From an uncultured Christensenellaceae bacterium (GTDB lineage Bacteria; Bacillota; Clostridia; Christensenellales; CAG-314), in NCBI GenBank assembly GCA_910587795.1, contig CAJUNH010000010.1, positions 1-54,019 of the forward strand: DNA of 54,019 nucleotides, in the 5' to 3' direction. This document shows positions 9,353-17,636 of this stretch, piece after piece; the first letter of the stretch is position 1; each line of letters opens with the position of its first letter. The notes under the pieces were generated by a model that was given only the letters and a program-made list of their open reading frames with translations, was not told the DNA's origin and made no database searches. The translations under genes and the position numbers were made by a program.

Positions 9353-10390
9353 CTAATTAACTTCCGTTTGCGTGTTTGCGGTTTCGTCTGCTGCGTCCGC
9401 AGTTGTCTTCTCTGTTTCTAAGTCGTCGTTTTCCGTATTGTCAGTTGCTTCTGTGTGTTCGTTTGTAAAAACGCTGTCGTTTTGGACTGTATCGCTTTTA
9501 TTTTCTTCCAAAATCGGCGTATTAGCTACGGATAGTACGTAGGACTCTGCGTTAAGCGATATTACTATAAACGCTATTATTGTAAGCGACAGTCCTACAA
9601 ACAAACCCATAAGCGAATTAACGGCGATTGCCGCGATAGTAAAAATTATCGATATTAAAAATATAATTGCGTTTGTAAGCATGTATAAAGCAATGTTTTT
9701 AATGTTTAAAACAACGCCTAATTTAACTTTTTTAAATCCGTGCAGCAAATACGCTTCTATAAGCGCCAATGCGCCAATAAGCAAAAGAATTATAAGTAAC
9801 GATATGTAAATACTTGCCTGCCAAAGCGTAAATACAAATAAGCATAGCACTACAAAAGCAGTGGACAGCAATCCGTCTATAAAGTAAGCCAACACATACT
9901 TCCATACGGAACGTTTGGCAATGTCGCGTCGTATAAGCAGCTTTATAATTGCCAGCCCCGCAAAAAAGCCCAAAATCCAAAAGGTAAAAAATACGGCTAT
10001 ATTTGCGGCTATGCGCGATGTAAAGGTTGTTACAAGCAAGGTGATTTCCTGCGTAAAAGTATCGAAATCCGTACCCAGCAAGGCTTGCAGGGTGCTGCTT
10101 AACACGCCGTTTAGCCACTCTGCGGAAAATAAAGTCTGTATTGCCGAGGCGGGATTGTTTTCCCAGTCTAGCGCGGTAATTTGCAGCCATATACCGTCCA
10201 GCAGATTTTTAAAGTCTAAGTTAATATTATCTGCCAGGCTTTTTATCCCCTCCGTAAGCGCGGAAGCCGCAGTAACAGTATCTGCTGCCGCCACGGATAA
10301 ACCCAGCATTATCCCCAAAAACATTGTTCCCAGCGGAGTAAAAAAGTGGCGCAAACTTTTAAAATAATTTTTTAATCCTTGCTTAATCAT
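9353..10390 (-). CDS. Multi-pass membrane protein with an acidic tail, unknown function
   Basis: 345 residues. One hydrophobic segment near residues 15-38 is followed by an extracellular-type loop of about 80 residues, then about five more membrane helices between 120 and 290. The last 45 residues are hydrophilic, acidic and Thr-rich (TENDDLETEKTTAD), suggesting a disordered tail. The start has AGAGGAC upstream. I do not recognise the family. Its plan (N-terminal helix, loop of about 100 residues, helical bundle) resembles the 318-residue protein at 45877-46833, and a distant relationship is possible. It is alone on its strand, convergent with ddl. Confidence 0.75.
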   Translation of the reverse strand: MIKQGLKNYFKSLRHFFTPLGTMFLGIMLGLSVAAADTVTAASALTEGIKSLADNINLDFKNLLDGIWLQITALDWENNPASAIQTLFSAEWLNGVLSSTLQALLGTDFDTFTQEITLLVTTFTSRIAANIAVFFTFWILGFFAGLAIIKLLIRRDIAKRSVWKYVLAYFIDGLLSTAFVVLCLFVFTLWQASIYISLLIILLLIGALALIEAYLLHGFKKVKLGVVLNIKNIALYMLTNAIIFLISIIFTIAAIAVNSLMGLFVGLSLTIIAFIVISLNAESYVLSVANTPILEENKSDTVQNDSVFTNEHTEATDNTENDDLETEKTTADAADETANTQTEVN

Positions 10391-10796
10391 ACGGATTGTC
10401 CTCTTTTGTTAAATAAGCGACGTGTTTTTTATACGCTTTTAAAAAATAAGTTTAATGATATGTGCGTATTGCCGAGTGATTTTTAAAACAGTAGGGCAGG
10501 CGCGTTATTTTCACATCGGTATTTTTTACGTTGCTAATTCGATCGTTTTGTTTGATGTATAATATTATAATTTAGCAATTATAACACATTTTGATATCAA
10601 AATCAATATTTTGTATTTTAATATTTAGGGCAATCAATTGCTTGTTCGACCTTTCAGGACAGCACAGTTAAAATACAAAAATAAAAATCCAAAACGATAA
10701 ATAATTGCAAATAAATATAAAAAAATCAATCTGCGGAGAAATTTATAACGCTGCATGCAAAAATGTTGTACACAAAAAAGTCACACAAAAAAAAAT

Positions 10797-10823
10797 AAAC
10801 CCGAACAGGGGGTGTTCGGATTT
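10797..10823 (-). terminator. Terminator of tRNA-Glu
   Basis: Stem CCGAACA (10801-10807) with TGTTCGG (10813-10819), extended by A/T pairs. A long A tract on the plus strand (T tract on the minus strand) follows in the direction of tRNA transcription. Confidence 0.8.
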
Positions 10824-10832
10824 ATTAGCAGT

Positions 10833-10908
10833 TGGTGACCCTAATGGGAGTCGAACCCATGTTATCGGCGTGAGAGGCCAACGTCCTAGGCCACTAGACT
10901 ATAGGGCC
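10833..10908 (-). tRNA. tRNA-Glu (anticodon CTC)
   Basis: 76 nt on the minus strand. The acceptor stem GGCCCTA pairs with TAGGGTC, then discriminator A and an encoded CCA (10833-10835 on the plus strand). The anticodon stem TTGGC/GCCGA encloses loop CTCTCAC, giving CTC for GAG codons. The T-arm has TTCGACT in the loop. The acceptor sequence is typical of bacterial tRNA-Glu. It has its own promoter-like signals and a terminator. Confidence 0.95.
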
Positions 10909-10926
10909 ACGTCGATTTGCTTTATT

Positions 10927-10955
10927 ACTTTATCATATGTTATCAATCTTTGCAA
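10927..10955 (-). promoter_or_regulatory. Putative promoter of tRNA-Glu
   Basis: Read on the minus strand: TTGCAA (10950-10955), a 17-base spacer, TAAAGT (10927-10932), about 18 bases before the mature tRNA 5' end. Confidence 0.55.
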
Positions 10956-11029
10956 CTATTTTAAACAACTTTGCAAATAAACTGCTTAAAAAATAACATT
11001 ATCGCCGTACGCGCGCCATATTATAAGGT

Positions 11030-11491
11030 ATGAAAGCGACATTTAAAAACGTAGCGGCGGCGCTATCGGTATTGGCGGTTATAATGGTAGGATTAATTAC
11101 GGTAGACGGTTTGGCTGTTGCCAACGTGTCGGCAGGCACGGCATTGCGCGTGTACGTGGTGGATTTAAACAACAATCCCGTCCACAATGCGCAGGTTACG
11201 GTAAACGGCGCAACGTTTTATACCGATAACAAAGGTTTGTCCCCCGCAATAGATATTAAAAATCTTTCAAACTGTTACGATTCCGCAATTACGGAATGGG
11301 GCACGGTAAGCGTAACCGTTAAATGCGACGGATATGTGCCTTCGCTGGTGTTTAACGCCGTGGTGTATAACGCCCAAACACGCAAACTAACTGTTAAAGC
11401 GTATCCGCGCGACGACAGCGATTTGCCTTATACTATTTTTGTGGAAAGTCCTCCCGACAGTTACGTTAAGGGACTGCTAAACGTAAAATAG
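11030..11491 (+). CDS. Small secreted protein with a carboxypeptidase-regulatory-like beta domain
   Basis: 153 residues. An N-terminal hydrophobic segment (about 8-33) acts as signal peptide or membrane anchor. It is followed by a beta-sandwich-like pattern (LRVYVVDLNNNPVHNAQV, then VTVKCDGYVPSLVFNAVVY). This matches the general plan of carboxypeptidase-regulatory/Ig-like domains that carry a Pro-rich first turn. The C-terminal part ends LPYTIFVESPPDSYVKGLL, a motif whose meaning I do not know. Only a weak AAGG precedes the ATG. It lies alone between tRNA-Glu and a long noncoding stretch. A structural or cell-envelope role is a guess. Confidence 0.65.
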   Translation: MKATFKNVAAALSVLAVIMVGLITVDGLAVANVSAGTALRVYVVDLNNNPVHNAQVTVNGATFYTDNKGLSPAIDIKNLSNCYDSAITEWGTVSVTVKCDGYVPSLVFNAVVYNAQTRKLTVKAYPRDDSDLPYTIFVESPPDSYVKGLLNVK

Positions 11492-12229
11492 CGTTATATA
11501 GACAACCGTTAAATTTCTGCCGTTAAACCGTATCGTAACACAATAATTATTTAAAATAAGATTTGTTGCGGTTTAATAATTTATAAGCGGTGCAAACAAA
11601 CGATTGTTTTTTTTATTAGGCGTCTAACTCTTGCGGCGCGCCGCATAAAAGCGCAATCGGCTATACGGTTGTGCTTTATTTTGCACGCAATTTGTTAGTA
11701 TCGGCGCAGGGTAATTTTATCTGCGCCTGCACAAACCGCCAGTGCGGCTTATAAAAGTCATTATAACTTAATGGATTATATTTTAGACTATTTTAAAGGT
11801 TACTTTTAACGCTATATTAATTCTATATTAGTATTAAAAAAATAGATAAATAATTTTGTCTTTGAACGCTACACAATAATTGTAAAATATGGTAAACTTA
11901 ACTATTGTATAGTGGACTTTTATGTACATTGGCATTTTTAAGTTAAACGATAACAATATATAGGGATAATTGATTGTTTAAAAGACAAAATGCAATTAAT
12001 ACGCAGCGGCAAAGACGGGCGATGCCGTCTGTTCGGAAAAATTCACTTTTATTGTGCGCATAAAAAAAACTATATCTTTTAACGGTTTTGTTTTTGTAAA
12101 TCGCACGCGGATTACCGCTGTTTTGTCAATAGATCTGCGTAAACGGTTAATTCGATTGCGGTAAAACTTACGTTAATAGCATAATTTACATAAAAAGTAT
12201 ATACTTAAAGAAGAAGGAAGGGAAATATT
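11492..12229. other. 738-base noncoding region with hairpins
   Basis: No gene seen. The GC-richer part, 11640-11750, holds a terminator-like hairpin (11648-11677) and a second stem GGCGCAG (11703-11709) with CTGCGCC (11721-11727). A weak third stem lies at 11736-11747. The right part is AT-rich and must contain the promoter of the pgi operon; TATACT at 12200-12205 is a candidate -10 without a good -35. The AAGGAAGGG ribosome binding site of pgi is just before 12230. Confidence 0.5.
11648..11681 (+). terminator. Terminator-like hairpin
   Basis: Twelve-bp stem with two G-T pairs (11648-11659 with 11666-11677) and a six-base loop, followed by ATTTT. It probably ends the 153-residue secreted protein transcript. 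Confidence 0.55.
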
Positions 12230-13624
12230 ATGAGTATTAAACTTAACTACAATAATATGATGAGTTCCGTGCTCGGCAGTCAAGGAATTACGGACGGAGA
12301 AATAGAATCGCTTAAACCCGCCTTATTAAAGGCTCACGCAACGGTAGAGCAATCCCGCGGTAAAGGGATGCAAGGCTGGATGGACAGTCCGTACAATCAG
12401 GAAGAACTTATCGAGCGCATAAACGGCGTTGCCAAAAACGTCCGCAGTAAGTGCGACGCGTTTGTAGTATTGGGTATAGGCGGCTCTGCTTTGGGCGCTA
12501 CGGCGCTGTTCGGGGCGTTAAAACATTTGTATTACAACGAATTGCCCCGCGAAAAGCGCAATGCTCCGCGTTTTTACGTAATAGACAATGCCGATCCTGA
12601 ACGTATGAATGCGCTGTTGGATATAATCGATGTCGATAACGCCGTGTTTAACGTAATTACAAAGTCCGGCGCAACCGGCGAAACAATGAGCCAATATTTA
12701 ATCGTAATGGATCTTCTAACTAAAAAACTGGGCGACAGGGCAAACGAGCGTATTATAGCTACCACAAGCAGCAATAAGGGCAACCTAATAAAGCTTGCGC
12801 AAAAGCAAAACTTTACTACGTTTTACATAGACGACGGCGTGGGCGGACGTTTTAGCGTGCTAAGTCCCGTAGGTTTATTGCCCGCGGCGGTAATAGGCAT
12901 AGACGTTGCCGAATTGCTGCGCGGCGCAAGAGATATGGACGAACGCTGCAAAAACAACGATATCGCGGTAAACCCCGCGCTTGCGATTGCGGCTTTACAG
13001 CATATATCGATGAATAAGGGCAAAAACATCGGAGTTATGATGCCGTATGCCGACAGTCTTAAATATTTTGCCGACTGGTACGCTCAGCTTTGGGCGGAAA
13101 GTTTGGGCAAGGAACACGACAACGACGGCAAAACGGTAAATGCAGGTCAAACTCCCGTTAAGGCTTTGGGCGTAACCGATCAGCACAGTCAGGTGCAGCT
13201 GTACAACGAAGGACCGTACGACAAAGTAATTACGTTTTTGGAAGTGGAAAACTTTAAAAACGATTATACGATCCCCGACGGCTGCGAAGATTACGCCGAC
13301 GTAAACTTTTTGTGCGGACACACTTTGGGCGAATTGATGAATAACGAGCTGTTTGCAACGCGTTACAATCTTACCCGCCGCGGACGTATGAATTATACGG
13401 TAAGCATGGATAAGGTAAACGAATATAATATAGGCGCGCTTATATACCTGCTTCAAATGCAAACGGCATATGCGGGAGCGCTGCTTAATATCAACGCTTA
13501 CGATCAACCGGGTGTAGAAGGGGGCAAAAATGCCACCTATGCATTGTTTGGACGCAAGGGCTACGAGGATAAGGCAAGGGAAATGGCTCACGCTCCCAAG
13601 GACAGCAAAAAGTATATCGTTTAG
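12230..13624 (+). CDS. pgi: Glucose-6-phosphate isomerase
   Basis: 464 residues. It interconverts glucose-6-phosphate and fructose-6-phosphate in glycolysis and gluconeogenesis, in the cytoplasm. Sugar-isomerase (SIS) motifs are present: FVVLGIGGSALGATALFGAL near residues 75-94 and the phosphate-binding VITKSGATGETMS near 142-154. GRFSVLSPVGLLPAA lies near 206-220. Downstream are a QLWAESLGKE block and a QPGVEGGK block near the C-terminus, which belong to the family signature. Length fits the short Firmicutes form. AAGGAAGGG precedes the ATG. hisS starts 34 bases downstream, so the two are likely co-transcribed. Confidence 0.95.
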   Translation: MSIKLNYNNMMSSVLGSQGITDGEIESLKPALLKAHATVEQSRGKGMQGWMDSPYNQEELIERINGVAKNVRSKCDAFVVLGIGGSALGATALFGALKHLYYNELPREKRNAPRFYVIDNADPERMNALLDIIDVDNAVFNVITKSGATGETMSQYLIVMDLLTKKLGDRANERIIATTSSNKGNLIKLAQKQNFTTFYIDDGVGGRFSVLSPVGLLPAAVIGIDVAELLRGARDMDERCKNNDIAVNPALAIAALQHISMNKGKNIGVMMPYADSLKYFADWYAQLWAESLGKEHDNDGKTVNAGQTPVKALGVTDQHSQVQLYNEGPYDKVITFLEVENFKNDYTIPDGCEDYADVNFLCGHTLGELMNNELFATRYNLTRRGRMNYTVSMDKVNEYNIGALIYLLQMQTAYAGALLNINAYDQPGVEGGKNATYALFGRKGYEDKAREMAHAPKDSKKYIV

Positions 13625-13658
13625 CCGTTACAGTAATAGTTAAGGAGAAAATAAACAT

Positions 13659-14897
13659 ATGTTATCTAAATCGCCCGCAAAGGGAATGCGAGATTTTTTG
13701 CCTAAGGAATTTGCTCTTAGACAGCAGGTTCTGGCAATAATTCAGCAAACATACGAAAGCTACGGTTTTAGCCGTATCGAAACGCCCGTAGTGGAAAACA
13801 TAGATTTGTTGACCTCTAAACAGGGCGGCGATAACGAGAAATTGATTTTTAAAATTTTAAAGCGTGGCGAAAAACTTCAAAACGCCGCCGAGGACGCTTT
13901 ATGCGACCTTGGGCTTAGGTACGACTTGACCGTGCCTCTTGCGCGCTTTTACGCAAACAACGTAGGGCAGCTGCCTTCGGTGTTTAAAGCAATGCAGATG
14001 GACAGCGTTTACCGCGCCGACCGTCCGCAAAGAGGACGTTACCGTCAATTCGTTCAGTGCGACATAGATATAATCGGCGAACCTGCAAACATTGCGGAAA
14101 CCGAGTTGATTACGGCAACGGCAAACGCGCTTGCAAATTTAGGCTTTAACGGACTTACCGTACGCTTGTCGGATAGACGGCTGTTAAACGCCGTTGCGGA
14201 CAAATGCGGATTTGACGAAAAACAAAAGCCGTCGGTATTTATTGCTTTGGATAAGTTGGATAAAATAGGCGTTACGGGAGTTATGCAGGAAGTGGAGGAA
14301 ATTGCTCCGGGACTTGCCGTGCCGTTTATCGATATGATAAACCGCATAACTTCTTCGCGCAATCCTTTTGCCGCCTGCGTTGCGGAACTGGGCGAATATC
14401 TGCCCGATACCGTACGCCGAAACATAGAGGAAATACTCGGCGTTACCGGTCAAACAGTCAAAAACGGCAAAGTTGTGTTTGACGTAACTTTGGTCCGCGG
14501 TATGGGATATTACACGGGCACTATCTACGAAGTTACAGTGGACGGGCTTGCCAGCGCAATAGCAGGGGGCGGACGCTACGACAAGATGATAGGAAAAATC
14601 ATCGGCAGCGACGTGCCCGCATGCGGCTTTTCCATCGGGTTTGAACGTATCGCGCTGCTTTTGCAGGAGCGCGGAGCTTCGGCAAGCAAAAACTGCGGCA
14701 TAGCAGTGGTGATAGATAAAAATACAGACGTTAAAACGCGCGTAGAAGTTATGCAGGTTTGCGCGCAATTACGCAAAAAACAAAACGTAAGCGTATTTAC
14801 GAAAATTAAAAATTTCGGTTATCAGCTAAAACAGTTAAGGGAGACGGGGTACGCCGTTTACGAATATAAAAACGGCGCGTTGACTCCTATCGAATAA
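13659..14897 (+). CDS. hisS: Histidyl-tRNA synthetase
   Basis: 412-residue class II aminoacyl-tRNA synthetase that charges tRNA-His. The N-terminal KGMRDFLP is the family's motif 1 lead-in. RYDLTVPLARF lies near 87-97. Motif 2 is YRADRPQRGRYRQF with QCDIDIIGE near 115-138. The histidine-specific loop is RGMGYYTGTIYEV, and motif 3 is CGFSIGFERI near 321-330. An anticodon-binding domain fills the C-terminus. AAGGAGA sits upstream. The following P-type ATPase gene begins one base after the hisS stop codon, indicating translational coupling. No T-box leader is visible before the gene; it appears to rely on the pgi transcript. Confidence 0.95.
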   Translation: MLSKSPAKGMRDFLPKEFALRQQVLAIIQQTYESYGFSRIETPVVENIDLLTSKQGGDNEKLIFKILKRGEKLQNAAEDALCDLGLRYDLTVPLARFYANNVGQLPSVFKAMQMDSVYRADRPQRGRYRQFVQCDIDIIGEPANIAETELITATANALANLGFNGLTVRLSDRRLLNAVADKCGFDEKQKPSVFIALDKLDKIGVTGVMQEVEEIAPGLAVPFIDMINRITSSRNPFAACVAELGEYLPDTVRRNIEEILGVTGQTVKNGKVVFDVTLVRGMGYYTGTIYEVTVDGLASAIAGGGRYDKMIGKIIGSDVPACGFSIGFERIALLLQERGASASKNCGIAVVIDKNTDVKTRVEVMQVCAQLRKKQNVSVFTKIKNFGYQLKQLRETGYAVYEYKNGALTPIE

Positions 14898-14898
14898 T

Positions 14899-17409
14899 AT
14901 GTCAAAAGAACAGCAAAAAAAGACAAATAAAAATAAACGAATTAAACTGCCCGCCAGTTTGGCGGAGGTGGGGCATTTTACGCCCACCAAGGACGAAGGA
15001 CTTACGTTGGATCAGGTTGCTTTGCGCCGCGAGCAGGGGTTTGTCAATGCGGATAAAACACGTCACGGCAAAAGCATTGCCGGTATCGTGCTAAGCAACG
15101 TATTTACGTTTTTCAATTTGGTTTATATTGTCATTGCAGTAATACTGTGTATATCGGGTCTTGCAATGCAATGTACGTTTTTGCCGGTGGTTATAGCAAA
15201 TACGGCAATAGCGATAGTGCAGGAAATAAAATCTAAGCTTACGCTAGATAAGCTTAACTTAATTACAGAACCGCAAATAAAGGTAATGCGCAACAGCGAA
15301 GTCACGGAAATATCCGTAAGCGAATTGGTGTTGGACGACGTTGTGTTTTTAAGCGGAGGCGAACAGATTTCCGCCGACAGCATTGTTACCGAAGGCTACG
15401 CAGAGGTAAACGAAGCAATCTTAACGGGCGAAAGCGACGCCGTAGTAAAACGTCAGGGCGATCCGCTTTACGCAGGCAGTTATGTCGTTTCGGGCAACTG
15501 TACCGCTACGGTAACGGCTGTGGGTAAATACAACTATATTTCCAGCCTTACGGGTAAAGCTAAGCAGTATCAAAAACCGCGTTCGCAGGTATTAAGAGCT
15601 TTAAAGAGCATACTTATATTTATTGCTATAATTATATTGCCTATGACGGTTTGTCTGTATATGGTAAACTTCGAGGCGATTCCGTCAAACTCGTGGGATA
15701 AGTTTAACTTATTTAACCTGGACGAGGGCGCGCGTACTGCGCTAAACAGAACGGCGGGGTCTATTATATCTATGATACCCGCAGGACCGTTTTTGCTTAC
15801 CAGTATCGCGCTTGCGGCGTCATTTTTAAGGCTTGCCCGTAACAAGACTATGGTTCAGGAACTGTACTGTATCGAAATGCTTGCGCGCGTTGATACGCTG
15901 TGTCTGGACAAAACGGGTACGATCACCGACGGTACAATGCAGGTTATCGAAAGCATAGACTTACGTCCTTCGGGCGCGTCGTATACGATACGCGAAATCG
16001 TATCCAGTATGAACGTAGCGTTAAAGTCGGACAATATGACGAGCAAAGCCCTGAAAAAGTTTTTCGGTTCGCCGAAGAAACCTACTTTGGACGCGGTGGC
16101 TTCTATTCCGTTTTCTTCCGAACGAAAGCTTTCGGCAGTGTCGTTTAGGGGCGCGGGCACATATATTTTGGGCGCTCCGGAGTTTGTGCTTAAAACGTCT
16201 AACGAAAGGGTAAACGCACTGACGGAGAAGTATGCAAGTCAGGGCTTGCGCGTATTGCTGCTTGCCCACAGCACAACTACGATTTACGACAGTTCCAATT
16301 TGCCTTCGGTGCGCAGACCGGTTGCCGTAATAGTAATAGAGGATCATATCCGTCCCGATGCGTACGATACAATCGACTGGTTTATGCAAAACGACGTTGC
16401 GGTAAAAGTAATATCGGGCGATAATCCCGTTGCGGTATCCAACATCGCTTTGCGCGTGGGTATTAAAGACGCGGATAAATATATAAGTTTGGAAGGTTTA
16501 ACCGAGGATCAGGTAATTGCCGCCGCGGAGGAATATACCGTGTTCGGCAGAGTTTCTCCCGACCAAAAAGCCATGTTGGTAAAGGCTCTGCGCGCAAACA
16601 AGCATACTGTTGCTATGACGGGCGACGGCGTAAACGATATTCTTGCAATGAAGGAAAGCGACTGCTCTATTTCTATTGCGGGCGGAAGTTCGGCTGCAAG
16701 ACAGGTATCCCACCTTGTGCTTATGGACGACAGTTTTGCAAATCTGCCTAAGGTTGTTGCGGAAGGACGGCGGGTAGTAAACAATATTCAAAGCGCGTCA
16801 AGTATGTACTTTATGAAAACGATTTACGTAATCGTTATCAATCTTATGCTGATACTTATGCATTTTGCTTTCGGCAAGGCAATGCTGTCGCCTCTTACAA
16901 ATTTGCAGGTTACGCTTATGGACTGGGTTGTGGTTGCGGCGCCTACAACTTTGCTTGCGTTACAGCCCAACGAAAAGCGCATAAAGGGAGCGTTTTTTAC
17001 CAACGTGCTTAAAAACTGCTTGCCTTCGTCCCTTACGTTTATAGTTACAACGGTTACGCTGTACGCATTGCACAGTATAGATTTGACTTTGGTTCCGTTT
17101 GCACAGCTCGGCACTCTCGTTACGCTGACGTACACCTTCGGCGGACTGTTTGCGCTGTACTACGCCTGTCAGCCCTTTAATAAATGGAAGTACGCAATGT
17201 TTATCGGTATTTGGGCGGTAGTTATTACGTGTATAGCATTGCCGTGGAGCAGAAATTTGCTTACTTACGTAACTTTGGGACGCGAACAATTACTGCTTAT
17301 GCTTGTAATGGTTTTAGCCACTCCGTTCGTTATGTTTGCGTTCCACCGCATATTTAACATCAAACGTAAAAAGCATACTCTTAAAGCTGCCAAAATCAAT
17401 TTAAAATAG
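14899..17409 (+). CDS. P-type cation-transporting ATPase, CtpE-like
   Basis: 836 residues with about eight to ten membrane helices. The phosphorylated Asp337 lies in CLDKTGTIT, the actuator loop is EAILTGESDAV, and the hinge is MTGDGVNDILAM. The segment before the phosphorylation site (SMIPAGPFLLTS, then NKTMVQELYCIEMLARVDTL) resembles the CtpE group, studied mainly in Actinobacteria as a calcium or manganese pump. In most relatives the fourth membrane helix has a Pro-Glu-Gly-Leu ion-binding motif; here it is Pro-Ala-Gly-Pro, so the ligand Glu is missing and the cation may differ. It starts one base after hisS, so it is made from the pgi-hisS message. I am sure of the class, not of the ion. 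Confidence 0.9.
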   Translation: MSKEQQKKTNKNKRIKLPASLAEVGHFTPTKDEGLTLDQVALRREQGFVNADKTRHGKSIAGIVLSNVFTFFNLVYIVIAVILCISGLAMQCTFLPVVIANTAIAIVQEIKSKLTLDKLNLITEPQIKVMRNSEVTEISVSELVLDDVVFLSGGEQISADSIVTEGYAEVNEAILTGESDAVVKRQGDPLYAGSYVVSGNCTATVTAVGKYNYISSLTGKAKQYQKPRSQVLRALKSILIFIAIIILPMTVCLYMVNFEAIPSNSWDKFNLFNLDEGARTALNRTAGSIISMIPAGPFLLTSIALAASFLRLARNKTMVQELYCIEMLARVDTLCLDKTGTITDGTMQVIESIDLRPSGASYTIREIVSSMNVALKSDNMTSKALKKFFGSPKKPTLDAVASIPFSSERKLSAVSFRGAGTYILGAPEFVLKTSNERVNALTEKYASQGLRVLLLAHSTTTIYDSSNLPSVRRPVAVIVIEDHIRPDAYDTIDWFMQNDVAVKVISGDNPVAVSNIALRVGIKDADKYISLEGLTEDQVIAAAEEYTVFGRVSPDQKAMLVKALRANKHTVAMTGDGVNDILAMKESDCSISIAGGSSAARQVSHLVLMDDSFANLPKVVAEGRRVVNNIQSASSMYFMKTIYVIVINLMLILMHFAFGKAMLSPLTNLQVTLMDWVVVAAPTTLLALQPNEKRIKGAFFTNVLKNCLPSSLTFIVTTVTLYALHSIDLTLVPFAQLGTLVTLTYTFGGLFALYYACQPFNKWKYAMFIGIWAVVITCIALPWSRNLLTYVTLGREQLLLMLVMVLATPFVMFAFHRIFNIKRKKHTLKAAKINLK

Positions 17410-17636
17410 GTAATATTCGGCATTATCTGCGTTTTGATTTTTATGCCGAATTCAGTAAACGCAACGGCAAAACGCATACGCTATATCCTTGCGCTAAGCG
17501 GTCGTTTTATCGTATTGACTTTCGGCAAAACAGTCTGTCTTTGCAGGAAGTAATATAAAACGCCGCCGCAGCATTTGTATTTTTATGCAGGGCTTTGCGT
17601 CTTGCTTATACAGTAACAGTCACGGTTAAAACAAAA

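Noticed and set aside
10705..10980. 91-codon frame over the tRNA-Glu
   Set aside because: Its SRTHV-like peptide is the well-known false translation across a tRNA gene.
12230..14897. T-box riboswitch before hisS
   Set aside because: Only 34 bases separate pgi and hisS, too short for a T-box, and no T-box sequence was seen before pgi.
17414..17451. Terminator after the P-type ATPase (stem ATTCGGCAT/ATGCCGAAT)
   Set aside because: Nine-base stem is real, but the loop is long and no T run follows, so it was not called a terminator.
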